DNA from: Thereva unica | Taxonomy: Eukaryota > Arthropoda > Insecta > Diptera > Therevidae | Assembly (NCBI GenBank): GCA_949987705.1 | Contig: OX465281.1 | Location: 192,869,112 to 192,933,111, forward strand | Reading direction: 5' to 3' | DNA length: 64,000 bases | Shown here: piece after piece, positions 31,824-41,356 of the stretch | Position numbering within the stretch: position 1 is the first letter of the stretch | How the letters are laid out: each line of letters begins with the position of its first letter | Translations under genes and position numbers: made by a program | The notes under the pieces: generated by a model | What the model was told of the DNA's origin: nothing | What the model saw: the letters and a program-made list of their open reading frames with translations, nothing else | Databases searched by the model: none

Positions 31824-32550
31824 ATAAGAACACGAAGTCGTTCTGATAAGACATCACCACCGGTTTCAATAATCTCGGCGGTCACTTGGTCTATTTCCGA
31901 TGCTTTTCCATAGTATTGGATTGCTCAAAGTCGACGCTTCCGCTGATCGACGAGGTCCAGACATCTGTCCGAGATGCATGGCAAGCGAATTTGTTGAATA
32001 ATGCCATTTGAAACTTTTTTCTTTGCTCTTTGTAATCGCATCTGTAATTTTGCTCGAACAAGATAATGGTCCAGTCGGCAATGGGGCCTACGCATTGCAA
32101 GTATGCCTTTGAGCGTCGATCGGAATCTTGCGTTGATCAAAACGTAGTCTAACATCGGCGAGTCTTTACTGGATGGATTTCGCCTGGTGAGTTGGGGTTT
32201 GAGTGGATGGCGAAAAATGCTGTTGCCATCGATCAAGTTGTTTGACGCTGCGAATGAAAGCAGGCGTAAGCCGTTGTCGTAAATTACTCTGTGTTCGAAT
32301 TTTCCCGTCGTTCCTTCCCATCCGGTTCGATCTGCTCCTGAATATGCATTGAAGTCTCCCGCGACTATTATTAATTCGGTTCAAAGTATCATATCCAGTG
32401 TATATTGGAGCTGGTCGTAATATTCGTCCTTGTTCGCGTCCGTGCTGGTCCCAGTTGCCGCATCAACAAATATGATATGGATCTTGATCGTTCCTCCGAT
32501 GGTTTTTACCGCCAAAAGCTCGGATATCGGTTGGAATAAGAATATAGGTA
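31824..32550 (-). pseudogene. RTE-1 endonuclease domain remnant
   Basis: Minus-strand pieces: ISELLAVKTIGGTIKIHIIF, YYDQLQYTLDMI, ATIVAGDFNAYSGADR-like IVAGDFN (about 32350), then PMLDYVLINARFRSTLKGI and RRPHCRLDHYLVRAKLQ (about 32000-32140), the last including the conserved DH pair. At least two frameshifts. The domain would nick the target DNA in an intact element. Confidence 0.75.
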
Positions 32551-33829
32551 AAGAGTGCCCACGCTTTTTTACATTTAAGTTATAATAATAATTTTTACCA
32601 GTAACTTCATTAATTTCATTCTTAACTTGATTTCGAAAAGCAAGTTGCTCCCATGCACTGGCTGGAGCAATATAATTTACATTCAAAATTTTTTTTCATT
32701 TTTTAGTACATTTTAATTAAAAGTTTTTTAGTTTTTTAAACTATATATTTTTTTATGGCTAACTTCGAACTCCTTTATAAGAATTAAAAAAAAATTAAAA
32801 TAAAATAATAAAAAATTAAAAACGTTATTGCGTTACAAATTTATGCGTGAACAGGACCAAAAAAGAAATACGCACACGTCGAATTGATAACCACCTACCA
32901 ACAATTAACAATTTTCTTGAAGTCGATTAAAAAGAATTCTAAATGTAGAAAAGCAAACCCTCCTGTAGTGTTTCAAGAGAATCTGCTAACATGAATTTTT
33001 TTATTTTATTTTTTATTATTTTCTCGTATGGTTTTAAGATACCTGCAACTGGTTTTCCCACCATTGGTTCCACAACCGGCAGATCCCATTAAGGAAACTT
33101 AATCAGAAAAAAAAAAATCTTTATTCCCTTGTAAAAGATTTTCACATAATTTTTACTCCCAGATATCCTTTAAAACCAACGTCGAAACGAGAAACCATTA
33201 CCCATGGCATTGGCTGTAAATACTTTGTTGCATTTCATAAATTTCTGTGGGACGTTTTCTTTTCAGGAACCCAAACATCCTTTGAAGTTTTGATGCCAGT
33301 TAGGATATTATTAAAACTTTAATATCCTTGCTATTTGCTTTACCGAAGAGGCAAAACGAAATTATTTTAATGACTCTCTCTCGCTTGCTCGAGTTTATTT
33401 TGTTATTACCTTTCGGCACTGTTAACATAAAAGGACATTTCCCGAGTCCTTTCCACAGTTTTAACATTCATTTTTGCATGCAATTTTTAAGGTTGTTTTC
33501 TTTGGTAAAATTTGACAGAAAAGCGACTACACAGAGAGAGAGAGAGAGAGGGAGAGAGAGAGAGTAGTCACAGACCAATTCGACGTTGAATAAAATTAAA
33601 TATTATTTAAAATGTAAGGGTTTATTTATTTTTTATGTTTAAAGTTTTATTTTAGAATTAAAGAATAAAGTTGATTTTCTTACAATTTTGGCTCCTTTGT
33701 CTACCTTTATAATTCTAGACGGTTGAATTCAATTTGTAATTCTGGTAAATATAAGCAAAAAATATTGCGTAGATATGATTTTATGATCTCAGTCACCACA
33801 ACAAGTGAACCTGGAGGTAGACTCTAATA
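32551..33829. other. Spacer with a GA microsatellite
   Basis: AT-rich sequence; (GA)n with one GGG interruption at 33533-33565. A minus-strand frame upstream of the RTE-1 endonuclease (32560-32686) reads AWEQLAFRNQVKNEI, vaguely like a Myb/MADF-type domain, but too short to assign. Confidence 0.5.
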
Positions 33830-34250
33830 AAATTATCATAAAATTAGCCAAATTACAATTGAAAAAGTCTTCTGGCGACCTCCACGAGTGGATTTCCTTC
33901 TGGGAGTAATTAAATCAGCAGTCCATGACAATGGGTATTTTCATAAACGCAGAACTGCCGCAGTACTGCAGAATTCAGCTACAGACTACCAATTGCTGAA
34001 TTTTGCAGTACTGCGGCAGTTCTGCGTTTATGAAAATACCCAATCCGTCAATTACTTGCATTCAGCATTGGTCGGAAAAGCTGATGAAACAATGGGAGGA
34101 TTAACTCCATCTGAATGGTGCTCTGAGAGCGGTATTGTCTTACTGGAGTAAGAATTCGGCCATCACAAAATTATGCACCAACTGATGTCTTTGCAGAAGC
34201 AACATTAAGAAACGATGTTGGAGGACTACGTAAATTATATGTATAATTTG
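33830..34250 (+). pseudogene. BEL/Pao-type retrotransposon gag fragment
   Basis: Plus-strand phrases SGDLHEWISFW and, after an insertion, NYLHSALVGKADETMGGL then a broken RFG-like segment match the DUF1759 gag region of BEL/Pao elements. It holds an in-frame stop after SFWE, a frameshift, and a 109-bp hairpin insertion at 33933-34041. No LTR, protease or pol follows: the RTE-2 tail begins at 34290. It is a dead fragment. Confidence 0.65.
33933..34041. mobile_element. 109-bp hairpin MITE
   Basis: Two 47-bp arms (33933-33979, 33995-34041), reverse-complementary at 46 of 47 positions, around a 15-bp loop. The ends are GGGTATTTTCATAAACGCAG and its complement, flanked by AAT on both sides (3-bp target duplication). 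Inserted in the gag fragment. Too small to code for anything. Confidence 0.9.
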
Positions 34251-34615
34251 GCAACGTCTATTACTCTTTCTCTAATCACACTTAGAGTGTATTGTACTTA
34301 TTCTCTATCGGCTCTACAACCGGGATCCGGTCCTGGCCTCTCGCAACTGTTCTCTCCACCGATTCTGAGCCGATGTCATCCAGTTTGGCATCCCTAAGCT
34401 CTGAGTGTCCTGGTCTACGCCATACTTCCAGCGAAGATTGGGTCTCCCCCGCTGTCGTACCCCATAGGTCTTACCGCAGAGAACTTTCCGAGCAGGCTCA
34501 TCTTCATTCATACGTGCGAATTGCCCTGCCCACCGGAGCCTACCGAGCTTTATTTTCTTCAGAACATCGCGATAGTGTTATGGTTAGATACTTGGATTTA
34601 AAGAGCCTTGACAGA

Positions 34616-35624
34616 CTATAGTAGGCTTTGTCGGCTTTTAGCAGTCGTGCGCGTATTCCTGGTACTACTATTATCGGTTGCTACTATTAACCCAAGGTAG
34701 GTAAATGATTTTACCACGTCAAACTCGTGTTCCGCTACCTTGATTGTGGGACCAATGTTAGGTGTTCTTCCAGACGGGGCCACCATGTACTTTGTTTTGC
34801 TTTGGTTAATGTGCAGTCCCAGATTTCCTGCCGCTTGCTCAATCTGAGTGAAAGCTTCTTGTACAGCTGTTGTTGTTCTTCCAATGATGTCAATGTCGTC
34901 TGCGTAAGCCAGTAATTGGGTGGACTTGTGGAGGATTGTACCCCTTGATGTCACGCCCGAATCTCGGATCACTTTCTCCAACGCCAGGTTGAAAAGGAAG
35001 CAGGCCAGACCGTCCCCTTGTCGGAGTCCATTGTAGATGTAGATTGGTCTGGGCAGGGCTCTGGATATCTTTACTTGGCTTATCACATGGGTCACGGTCA
35101 ACCTACATAGTCTTGTCAGTTTGTTGGGGATGCCGACTTCTTTCATGGCTTTGTAGAGTTCTACCCTGGCTATGCTATCATAGCCGGCTTTAAAGTCTAT
35201 TAAGAGGGGTTGAATTGAAATTCTAGACATTTTTCCTTATCCTGCCTCAAGGTGAAAATCTGATTAGTCGTTGATTTGCCTGGGCTGAAGCCACGCTGGT
35301 ATTGGCCTATGATGTTTCTGGCGTATGGGGCCATCCTGTTTTGTAGGATAGCGGAGAATATCTTATACACGGTACTCAACAACGTTATACCGCGATAACT
35401 AGTGGACGCTGCGATATCCCCTATTTTATGTACCGGGCAGAGGATGCCTTTTCTCGTCTTCTGCCATCACATACTTGCACAATTAATTCATGAATCGCTT
35501 GGTGTAATGTAGGGCCTCCATATTTAAGCAGCTCCGCTGGGATGCCGTCTGCACCCGAGGCCTTGTTGTTTTTGAACCGGTTGATGGCTCTGCTAACTTC
35601 TTCTATGCCTGGCGGCGGCAGCAT
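34616..35624 (-). pseudogene. RTE-2 reverse transcriptase
   Basis: Minus-strand frames in order: PGIEEVSRAINRFKNNKASG and DGIPAELLKYGG (35421-35624), VYKIFSAILQNRMAPYARNI and QYQRGFSPGKSTTNQI (35200-35382). The 204-aa frame 34616-35230 follows with PLLIDFKAGYDSI (motif A), YNGLRQGDGLACFLFNLALE (motif B), LLAYADDIDIIGRT (motif C) and SFTYLGLIV (motif E). The catalytic YADD is present, but the ORF is split at least twice. Confidence 0.85.
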
Positions 35625-35922
35625 AGCATTATCATCAGATATTGGTGGAGCTTACGAATCCTCAGTTAGCTCGCTATTTAGCAATTCATGAAAGTGCTCT
35701 TCCCATCGCTTCAAGATGCCTTTAGGATCGGTGATCAGATTCCCTTCTTTGGTATTGCAGTATGTGCAACGTAGTGTGAATTGCGTCATACTGCGGACTC
35801 TTCGGTAGAACTCCCGCGACTGGTGCGTCTGTCGCTCTCTGTATTGTTCTAGTTCACAGACGACATTTTTTCCCAGGCTTCCTTTTGTTTGTCTGCGAAA
35901 AGAATTCTCTTTTCTTCTTTTT

Positions 35923-36545
35923 TTAGCCCTTTATAGTTTCTTCGCCTGCCCGTATTTTCTGAGACTGCTGCATTGCTCGATACGCAGAATTCTTACGTTC
36001 AGTTGCCAGCTTGCATTCATTATCGAACCAGTTGTTCCGATCTCGACGACTTCTGCCTAAGATGGAATCAGCAATACTAATGACAGCATTTTTAAGGCGG
36101 GTCCAGTTCTCGTCGATGCTCGGCATCTCATCCCCAGGACTTCGGGCGAGTTCTAATGCATGACCGTAGCCATTTCTGGCCATTTCATTGCATAGCAGCA
36201 GCTGTGTTGATTCGAGCCTGATCAGCAGATACAAAGCTTTTCAGCGTTGTAATGCGCTCTCGGAGCAACATACCAACAAAATATTGATCCCAGTCGACGT
36301 TGGCACCTCGGTACGTTCGTACCGTCATCAGACCCAAAAGGTGGCGGCGGTCTATCAACACATGGTCTATTTAGTTGCGATTGGCTCCATCAGGAGACAC
36401 CCAGGTGGCTTTATGGATATCCTAACGCACAAATCTAGTACTTGCAACGACTAAGTTTTTACTTGCTGCTATCTCTACAACTCGCTGTCCATTGTCATTA
36501 GTGTCTTGTACACAGTATTTTATTATGTTAAAATCTCTTTAGGTA
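35923..36545 (-). pseudogene. RTE-2 endonuclease C-terminal part and linker
   Basis: Minus-strand reading shows NDNGQRVVEIAASKNLVVAS, HKATWVSPDGANRN, IDHVLIDRRR and then the linker with NWTRLKNAVISIAD and NWFDNECKLATERKNSAYRA. The NLVV/IDHVLID pattern is the end of the AP-like endonuclease of RTE-type LINEs. Two in-frame stops interrupt the endonuclease part. Confidence 0.75.
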
Positions 36546-36700
36546 AGGTCGATTTCTTCAGGACTGACAAAGAAAATTCTCGCGATATGAATTATTCTAC
36601 TGAGCAGGAATTACAATGAAGCTCTCAGTCTTTAAGGGCGTTAATCAAGCAAAGCGCTTGTTGAAATTTCTAAAACGGGAGGTAGAATCCTAGAGAAAGC

Positions 36701-36763
36701 TTCTTCTTCTTATTTGATCCGTTAGCTGGGGCGGATACGCTACTTTCGGTGCCGCTCTATTAA
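36701..36763 (-). repeat. Short RTE-1 3'-end fragment
   Basis: The reverse complement ends in CAGCTAACGGATCAAATAAG followed by AAGAAGAAG, the same 3' terminus as 12190-12282. Only about 60 bp. Confidence 0.65.
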
Positions 36764-36769
36764 CAGATG

Positions 36770-37610
36770 CGAATAATTCAGTAGAATTTGACGACCTTGC
36801 CTGACTGACTATTTTACTAGAATGTTCTTAAAAAGTGGCGTATTCGAACAAACCAAAATTGTAACACAATTGCATAAAACACAATTTACAACACAATATT
36901 CATTGCGTTGTGTTTTTTTTTAGTTGTATGATTGTATGATACAAAATAATATTGCTAAATTTTAATAATTTCTACAAAAGCCAACAAAAATACAAAATTG
37001 AAAGATAACCCATTACCTGATAAGAGAACAGACACAAGAGCTTTGTTTTGTTAATATTCCATTGCTTTAAATTCAAGCAAAATAACGACACAATAAAGGA
37101 TTAATCCTAGAGCACATTTATTAAGAATGACCTTTCATGGTAACCCCTAACTGAAAAGGGGACCCTAATCCAAAAATATGAAACATAATTTCCTAGATGT
37201 ATTTTTAACCCCCCGCAAGGGCTGCACTTAAAGGGAATTAATAACCTTCCCAAAAAAAAAAATGTCAATCAAATGTCCCTTAAAAGAGTTCCAGTCGGCA
37301 TTTATTTGATTAACCAAATCCTGTGCCTATTAAGAGCAGCAATACGGTCCATTACGTTTACCCGCCCAGACAGGACTACGGAGATGCTCAATCCTAATAT
37401 CCTAATGCAAACGGCTTTAATAATTAATAGGTTGAAATGTTGGCTTTTAAAATCAAATCTTCTGTCTCCCGTCCAATTAGGGCGACGAGTCTCTTGACGT
37501 TTCCCAGAGCCTCTTGACTACCATCATGTGTAAGCACTTCTGCCATCATAGTGACTATGACATTGGATACGGGAGAACAGTGAGGGTAGCCAACCTATCC
37601 AGTTACTACC
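36770..37610. other. Spacer, nothing recognised
   Basis: AT-rich with scattered short frames on both strands; no motif recognised. Confidence 0.45.
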
Positions 37611-37614
37611 GTTA

Positions 37615-38300
37615 TTAAACTTCATCAAATATTAACAGCTCAATTGTGTAATCATAGGGATTCTCATCCCGAAGATGGAGGGTAATCAGCAAATATGGCC
37701 CCTGGATCGATAGTAATGAAAACCAACTTTCACTGATGCCACTTTTCCAAGCTGTTGTATTGTACGAAGTTTCACCTTGCCACCGACACCAGGACACTTA
37801 AGTTGCTTCTCTAAACATCCTGCTGAGAATAATGCTGTGAAAGAGGCGGTTCGTATGTGACATCCTGGATTATACCTCCTTTGGGGATTAGCGGTGTACC
37901 AAACAGAATATGTCCATTTAGAAGGTACATGTTACGGGATTCATAGCTTAGAGCCTGTTCTTCTTCAAATTGATATTTATGCCATCTACCGCCCCGAGAA
38001 GGTACATATGCAGATAGAGCAAAGGTGACTGCTCGTGAAAGCTTAACTTGCCACGGCATCCACTTAGGCATGGATCCTTAACAGGATCTCCCCAAGGGCG
38101 ATGGGCTAGAAAAATCTACGAACTTTAGTTCTCGGGAATGTGCAATAACTTTCAAATAACACGGAGTAGCAATCTTCAGTCCCCAGTGTGTACGGGAAAT
38201 GTTTACGGTTAAAAGTCCCAGCCGAAATTTCCTGGGCCTTCCATAGAAACTACTGAAAATTTTATTAAGCAAGACACGAAGGTGGGAATTGGCAAATGAG
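37615..38300 (-). pseudogene. Unrecognised decayed coding region
   Basis: Two minus-strand frames in the same register (38272-38078, 38071-37811) are separated only by a TAA. They show amphipathic, protein-like composition (RTHWGLKIATPCYLKVIAHS; GGRWHKYQFEEEQALSYESR; LLNGHILFGTPLIPKGGI). A frameshift leads to KVKLRTIQQLGKVASVKVGF and a second to ITLHLRDENPYDYTIELLIF, ending at a TAA. Together this resembles one protein of more than 200 residues that has collected stops. I do not recognise the family. Host pseudogene, captured viral gene or transposon gene are all possible. Confidence 0.45.
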
Positions 38301-39130
38301 GTTTCCTTGCTGCGTTAAAATAATTAGCCACATAAAAATGTGTATTGGGGCTTTTATGGGTTTCGAATTTTATTAATTAATTTAAAAAATAATAAATATA
38401 CCAATTTCAGGATGTTCTTGTTATGCTTATGAAGATACACTAGGACACATTTTACACTAAAAAGGACTTAGATTGCCGTCATCATTTGTCGGAAAAATAT
38501 TCTGATTGGATTAATGTTGTTAAGAATTACAAACAATTATTTCATCCTTTTTTGTGCATTTTGTGCGGCTTTTTTCTGAAGTCGGTTTTTAAATTTTTTT
38601 TTATTTCGTACTTTTTAGTCCATTCATTTTTTTCGGGGGCAATATAAAAAAAATAGTAAGGTAGGCCTACACGGCACAAATAAATCGTTGCGTGTGAACT
38701 CAACTGTTCGGCTTGCACAATCTAAAAGGTTTGTATTGTACCAAATATGTCTCGGTGATGTTCGAGCACTTGCTCCCCCGACCTTATCACAATCAATGTA
38801 ACGTAATATAACGCGTAGATAAGTATAAATATAATGCGTAATAATTTTCACTCGTCATTTGCACTCAGTTTATTTACACAATTCGACTTGCGCCAGACAA
38901 TTTAAAAAACTAAATCGATGCGTATGAACCTACCTTTACGATAAGTATGACACGCTGCCGTAGTATCGATTACCGACGATGAAGCGTACGTATTTCAAGC
39001 CTAATTCTTCTTTTAAAATCTATTTTGGGATGTATAACACGCCGCCGCGCCATCGAAAAAAATCTAAGCGGTAGCTAAATAGTTTTTGCAGTAATGTATT
39101 TGCATATTTTCCGACGAATTTAAAAAAACT
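38301..39130. other. AT-rich spacer
   Basis: No recognised coding or repeat structure apart from poly(T) and poly(A) runs. Confidence 0.5.
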
Positions 39131-39379
39131 TATTTAATATGAAACAAAATTCTCCGGGGGAAATTAAAAGAAATATTTATTGTGAAGTCGATAGCTTACT
39201 GTACTATACTCGTCATACACTTTCATTTGATACCCATAACAAGGACGTTGTAAAGAAAAAGTAACCCGCCATTTTGTGTTGGCCGCCATTTTGGGTTTTG
39301 AATGACGCCACATAGCGAAGTGTTTTCTACTTGTCACACCCTTCCATTTGATATCCATTTCGGAGGTCGGGGAGCCCAA

Positions 39380-39843
39380 TTTTTTTTTTTTTTTTTTTTA
39401 TGTGACAGACTAGAGGCTTAGGGAAAGTCCCTTTGTACTGTCGACAATCTATTTTTTCGTATAGAGTGAATGTCGAACAGCAGCTCTAGCCGGAAGATAG
39501 AGAGAAGAGAAGGAAGTAACTGTCACAACCTAGCCGCGATATATTTTATTCCACCTACTCACAACCATTTCGCGACTCTGACATCGTGGCGTCGAGAACA
39601 ACTCGCTGGAGTGTTATGCCTCCTGAAACGAGTTGAATCTCATCAACCAACCGATGGCATGCGCTTGGTGGAGCGGGGAAGGACTAGGGAAGGCTATGTC
39701 AGGGGAATCAGGAATGTAAAGAGGGAAGAAGAAAGAAGGAAAGTTAGGTGGGAAAGGCGAAGGACCGTGGCGCCGCCGGGATTCGAACCCGGGACCTCTG
39801 GGGATAGCAGTCAGGCGCCTTACCTCTAGACTACCGAGGCCCC
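39380..39843 (-). mobile_element. tRNA-derived SINE, full length with tRNA head
   Basis: On the minus strand it starts at 39843 with a tRNA-like head of about 74 nt: A-box-like GTAGTCTAGAGGTAAGGCG, anticodon region ACTGCTATCC, B-box GGTTCGAATCCC. It resembles tRNA-Ser(GCT) in the D-arm and anticodon region. The body is about 370 bp, and the element ends in A20 (poly(T) 39380-39399 on plus). A headless second copy lies at 57471-57835, which defines the family. RNA polymerase III would transcribe the intact element, and a LINE would supply the enzymes. Confidence 0.9.
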
Positions 39844-40305
39844 AAAATTCGCAAAATTCGACTGCCATCTTGGAACCGCCATCTTGATTTGTTTACAAAA
39901 TGATCAGATTGTATTGTCATGCAAACTATACGTATGTGTAAAATTTGCAGTTGATCGGTTATATGGAAGTGGGTCAAAATCAAGTTCAACGTTTGTTTAC
40001 AGTACACACACATACAAATCAAGGAAATATAAGCTTAATTGCCATTGAAAGCGGGGAAATCAAATGTAAACAATAAAATTCTTTGATTCTTCACCCACGT
40101 CATGGTATATTTCTTTATTCAATATAAACAATAGTTTTTGAGCTGCAAATCAAAACTACATATATGCCATAATTTCGTTCTCATCGGCTTTTGTTCTGGA
40201 AGCAAATTTACAGACGTATTCACGTCGAAAACTTGTTTAATATGGAACAAAATTCCCCGAAGGAAATTAAAAAATGATTATTTTGTCGAAATATAGAGAA
40301 AAAAA

Positions 40306-40388
40306 GCACCGCGAGCCCAAGGATCGAACTCGCACCCCACAGATCCCACAGACAAGAATACTTCTCTCTAGCCCTTTGCGCTATGTCA
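40306..40388 (-). repeat. tRNA-like module 1 (SINE head or tRNA pseudogene)
   Basis: The minus strand reads an A-box-like TAGCGCAAAGGGC and a B-box-like GAGTTCGATCC at tRNA spacing, with closing stem GCACCGCGAGC. Mismatches in the arms and the presence of a second module nearby argue for a SINE-type repeat rather than a functional tRNA. Confidence 0.6.
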
Positions 40389-40460
40389 AATACTATCGTC
40401 CGCTGACCAATATGTTAATAAATCATTTCAGAAAGAAGAAAAAAGAGAAAAAGAAAACAA

Positions 40461-40547
40461 CCGGCGCCGCGACCAGGGATCGAACCTGCAAACGCCACAC
40501 TACGCTGAATCGAGGATCCGACGCTCTACCCACTCCCCCATCGGCCT
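40461..40547 (-). repeat. tRNA-like module 2
   Basis: The minus strand begins GGCCGATGGGGGAGTGGG, continues TAGAGCGTCGG (A-box) and has B-box GGTTCGATCCC near its end. It lies upstream of module 1 in the same orientation, separated by about 70 bp that include a T-rich run. The pair may be a dimeric SINE or two independent insertions. Confidence 0.6.
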
Positions 40548-41356
40548 GCTCCCAGATCTAGAACAAGAAAGTAATTTGTTCGGTTCCTATGAAATGTTTA
40601 GGTTGAACCAATTTTAACAGTTTTTTATGCCTAACTTCGAACTCCGTTATCAGAATTTAGAACAAATTTAACGGGACCACCGTGGGAAGCTCCCCCTTCA
40701 AATGAACAAAAAAAAATTATTGTGTTACAAAGTTATGCATGAACAGAACCACAAAATACCTACACGTCGAATTGAGTAACCTCCTCTTTTTTTGAAATCG
40801 GTTAAAAATGGCGGCCAACACAAAATTGCGGAAAGCTTATAATAGTCTAAAAAGTAAAAAAATATAATCGATTAACTTCCAATTTTGCACACATTCTTAG
40901 TTCGCGTGATAATTAATATGTACGAGTATGCATGATGAATAGTTGAGTTAAGGGTGAATTGAAAATAAAGAAGCAGTACACGTTACAAAAAATCACAAAC
41001 AAAACTCAGAGATACTGCTGTTAACTAAATTCAACTACTCAACTTCTGAACTCACGACCGTATGCATAATTTCAACTCAACCCAGGTAGAAGAGCTGAAT
41101 CGAGTTCAGTCGATCCTAACTCAACTCGACTCTCGTTTACATGTAGGGTTCAACCTGAGTTCGACTCACTATGTATAAGTACTAAATGCAATCTGACCTT
41201 TTTATAAAAAAAAAATCAAGAAGACAGTTCCAAGATGGCGGCCGTTTTTGCAATTGTGTTCCACCGAATCCACGACATTGATACCTATGAAGGAGTACGG
41301 CAGGTAGAATACAGTATGCTGTGTGACGATATTTTAAATCTAATAGAACCGCCATC

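Larger units (their letters stand above)
29272..32550 (-). mobile_element. RTE-1 LINE on the minus strand, split by a hAT-like element
   Basis: Read on the minus strand: endonuclease (32550 to 31824), insertion 31816-30245, then RT and C-terminal fragments to a 3' tail of AAGAAGAAGAAG at 29272. The same family as 11939-12282: both share ATCGAAGAAGAAATGCAAAA and following sequence, and the same 3' end. Several frameshifts and stops are present. Confidence 0.8.
34290..36545 (-). mobile_element. RTE-2 LINE on the minus strand
   Basis: Order on minus: endonuclease C-terminal part (36545-36190), endonuclease-RT linker (36234-35923), RT (35620-34616), C-terminal tail (34511-34300). A different subfamily from RTE-1. 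5'-truncated; several stops and frameshifts break it. No A-rich or purine tail is obvious at 34290. Confidence 0.8.
39136..41356. repeat. Dispersed repeat block hosting SINE insertions
   Basis: The phrase AATATGAAACAAAATTC (39138) recurs as AATATGGAACAAAATTC (40238). AAAATGGCGGCC- and AACTCAACC-type segments match 21100-21870. The block is interrupted by the SINE (39380-39843) and the two tRNA-like modules (40306-40547). It ends at 41356 where piggyBac-associated sequence starts. Non-coding. Confidence 0.65.

Noticed and set aside
32560..32686. Myb/MADF-type domain upstream of the RTE-1 endonuclease
   Set aside because: Only about 35 residues with weak resemblance; no supporting context.
39770..39843. 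Functional tRNA gene
   Set aside because: The acceptor stem and anticodon arm do not pair well and it continues into a SINE body with poly(A).
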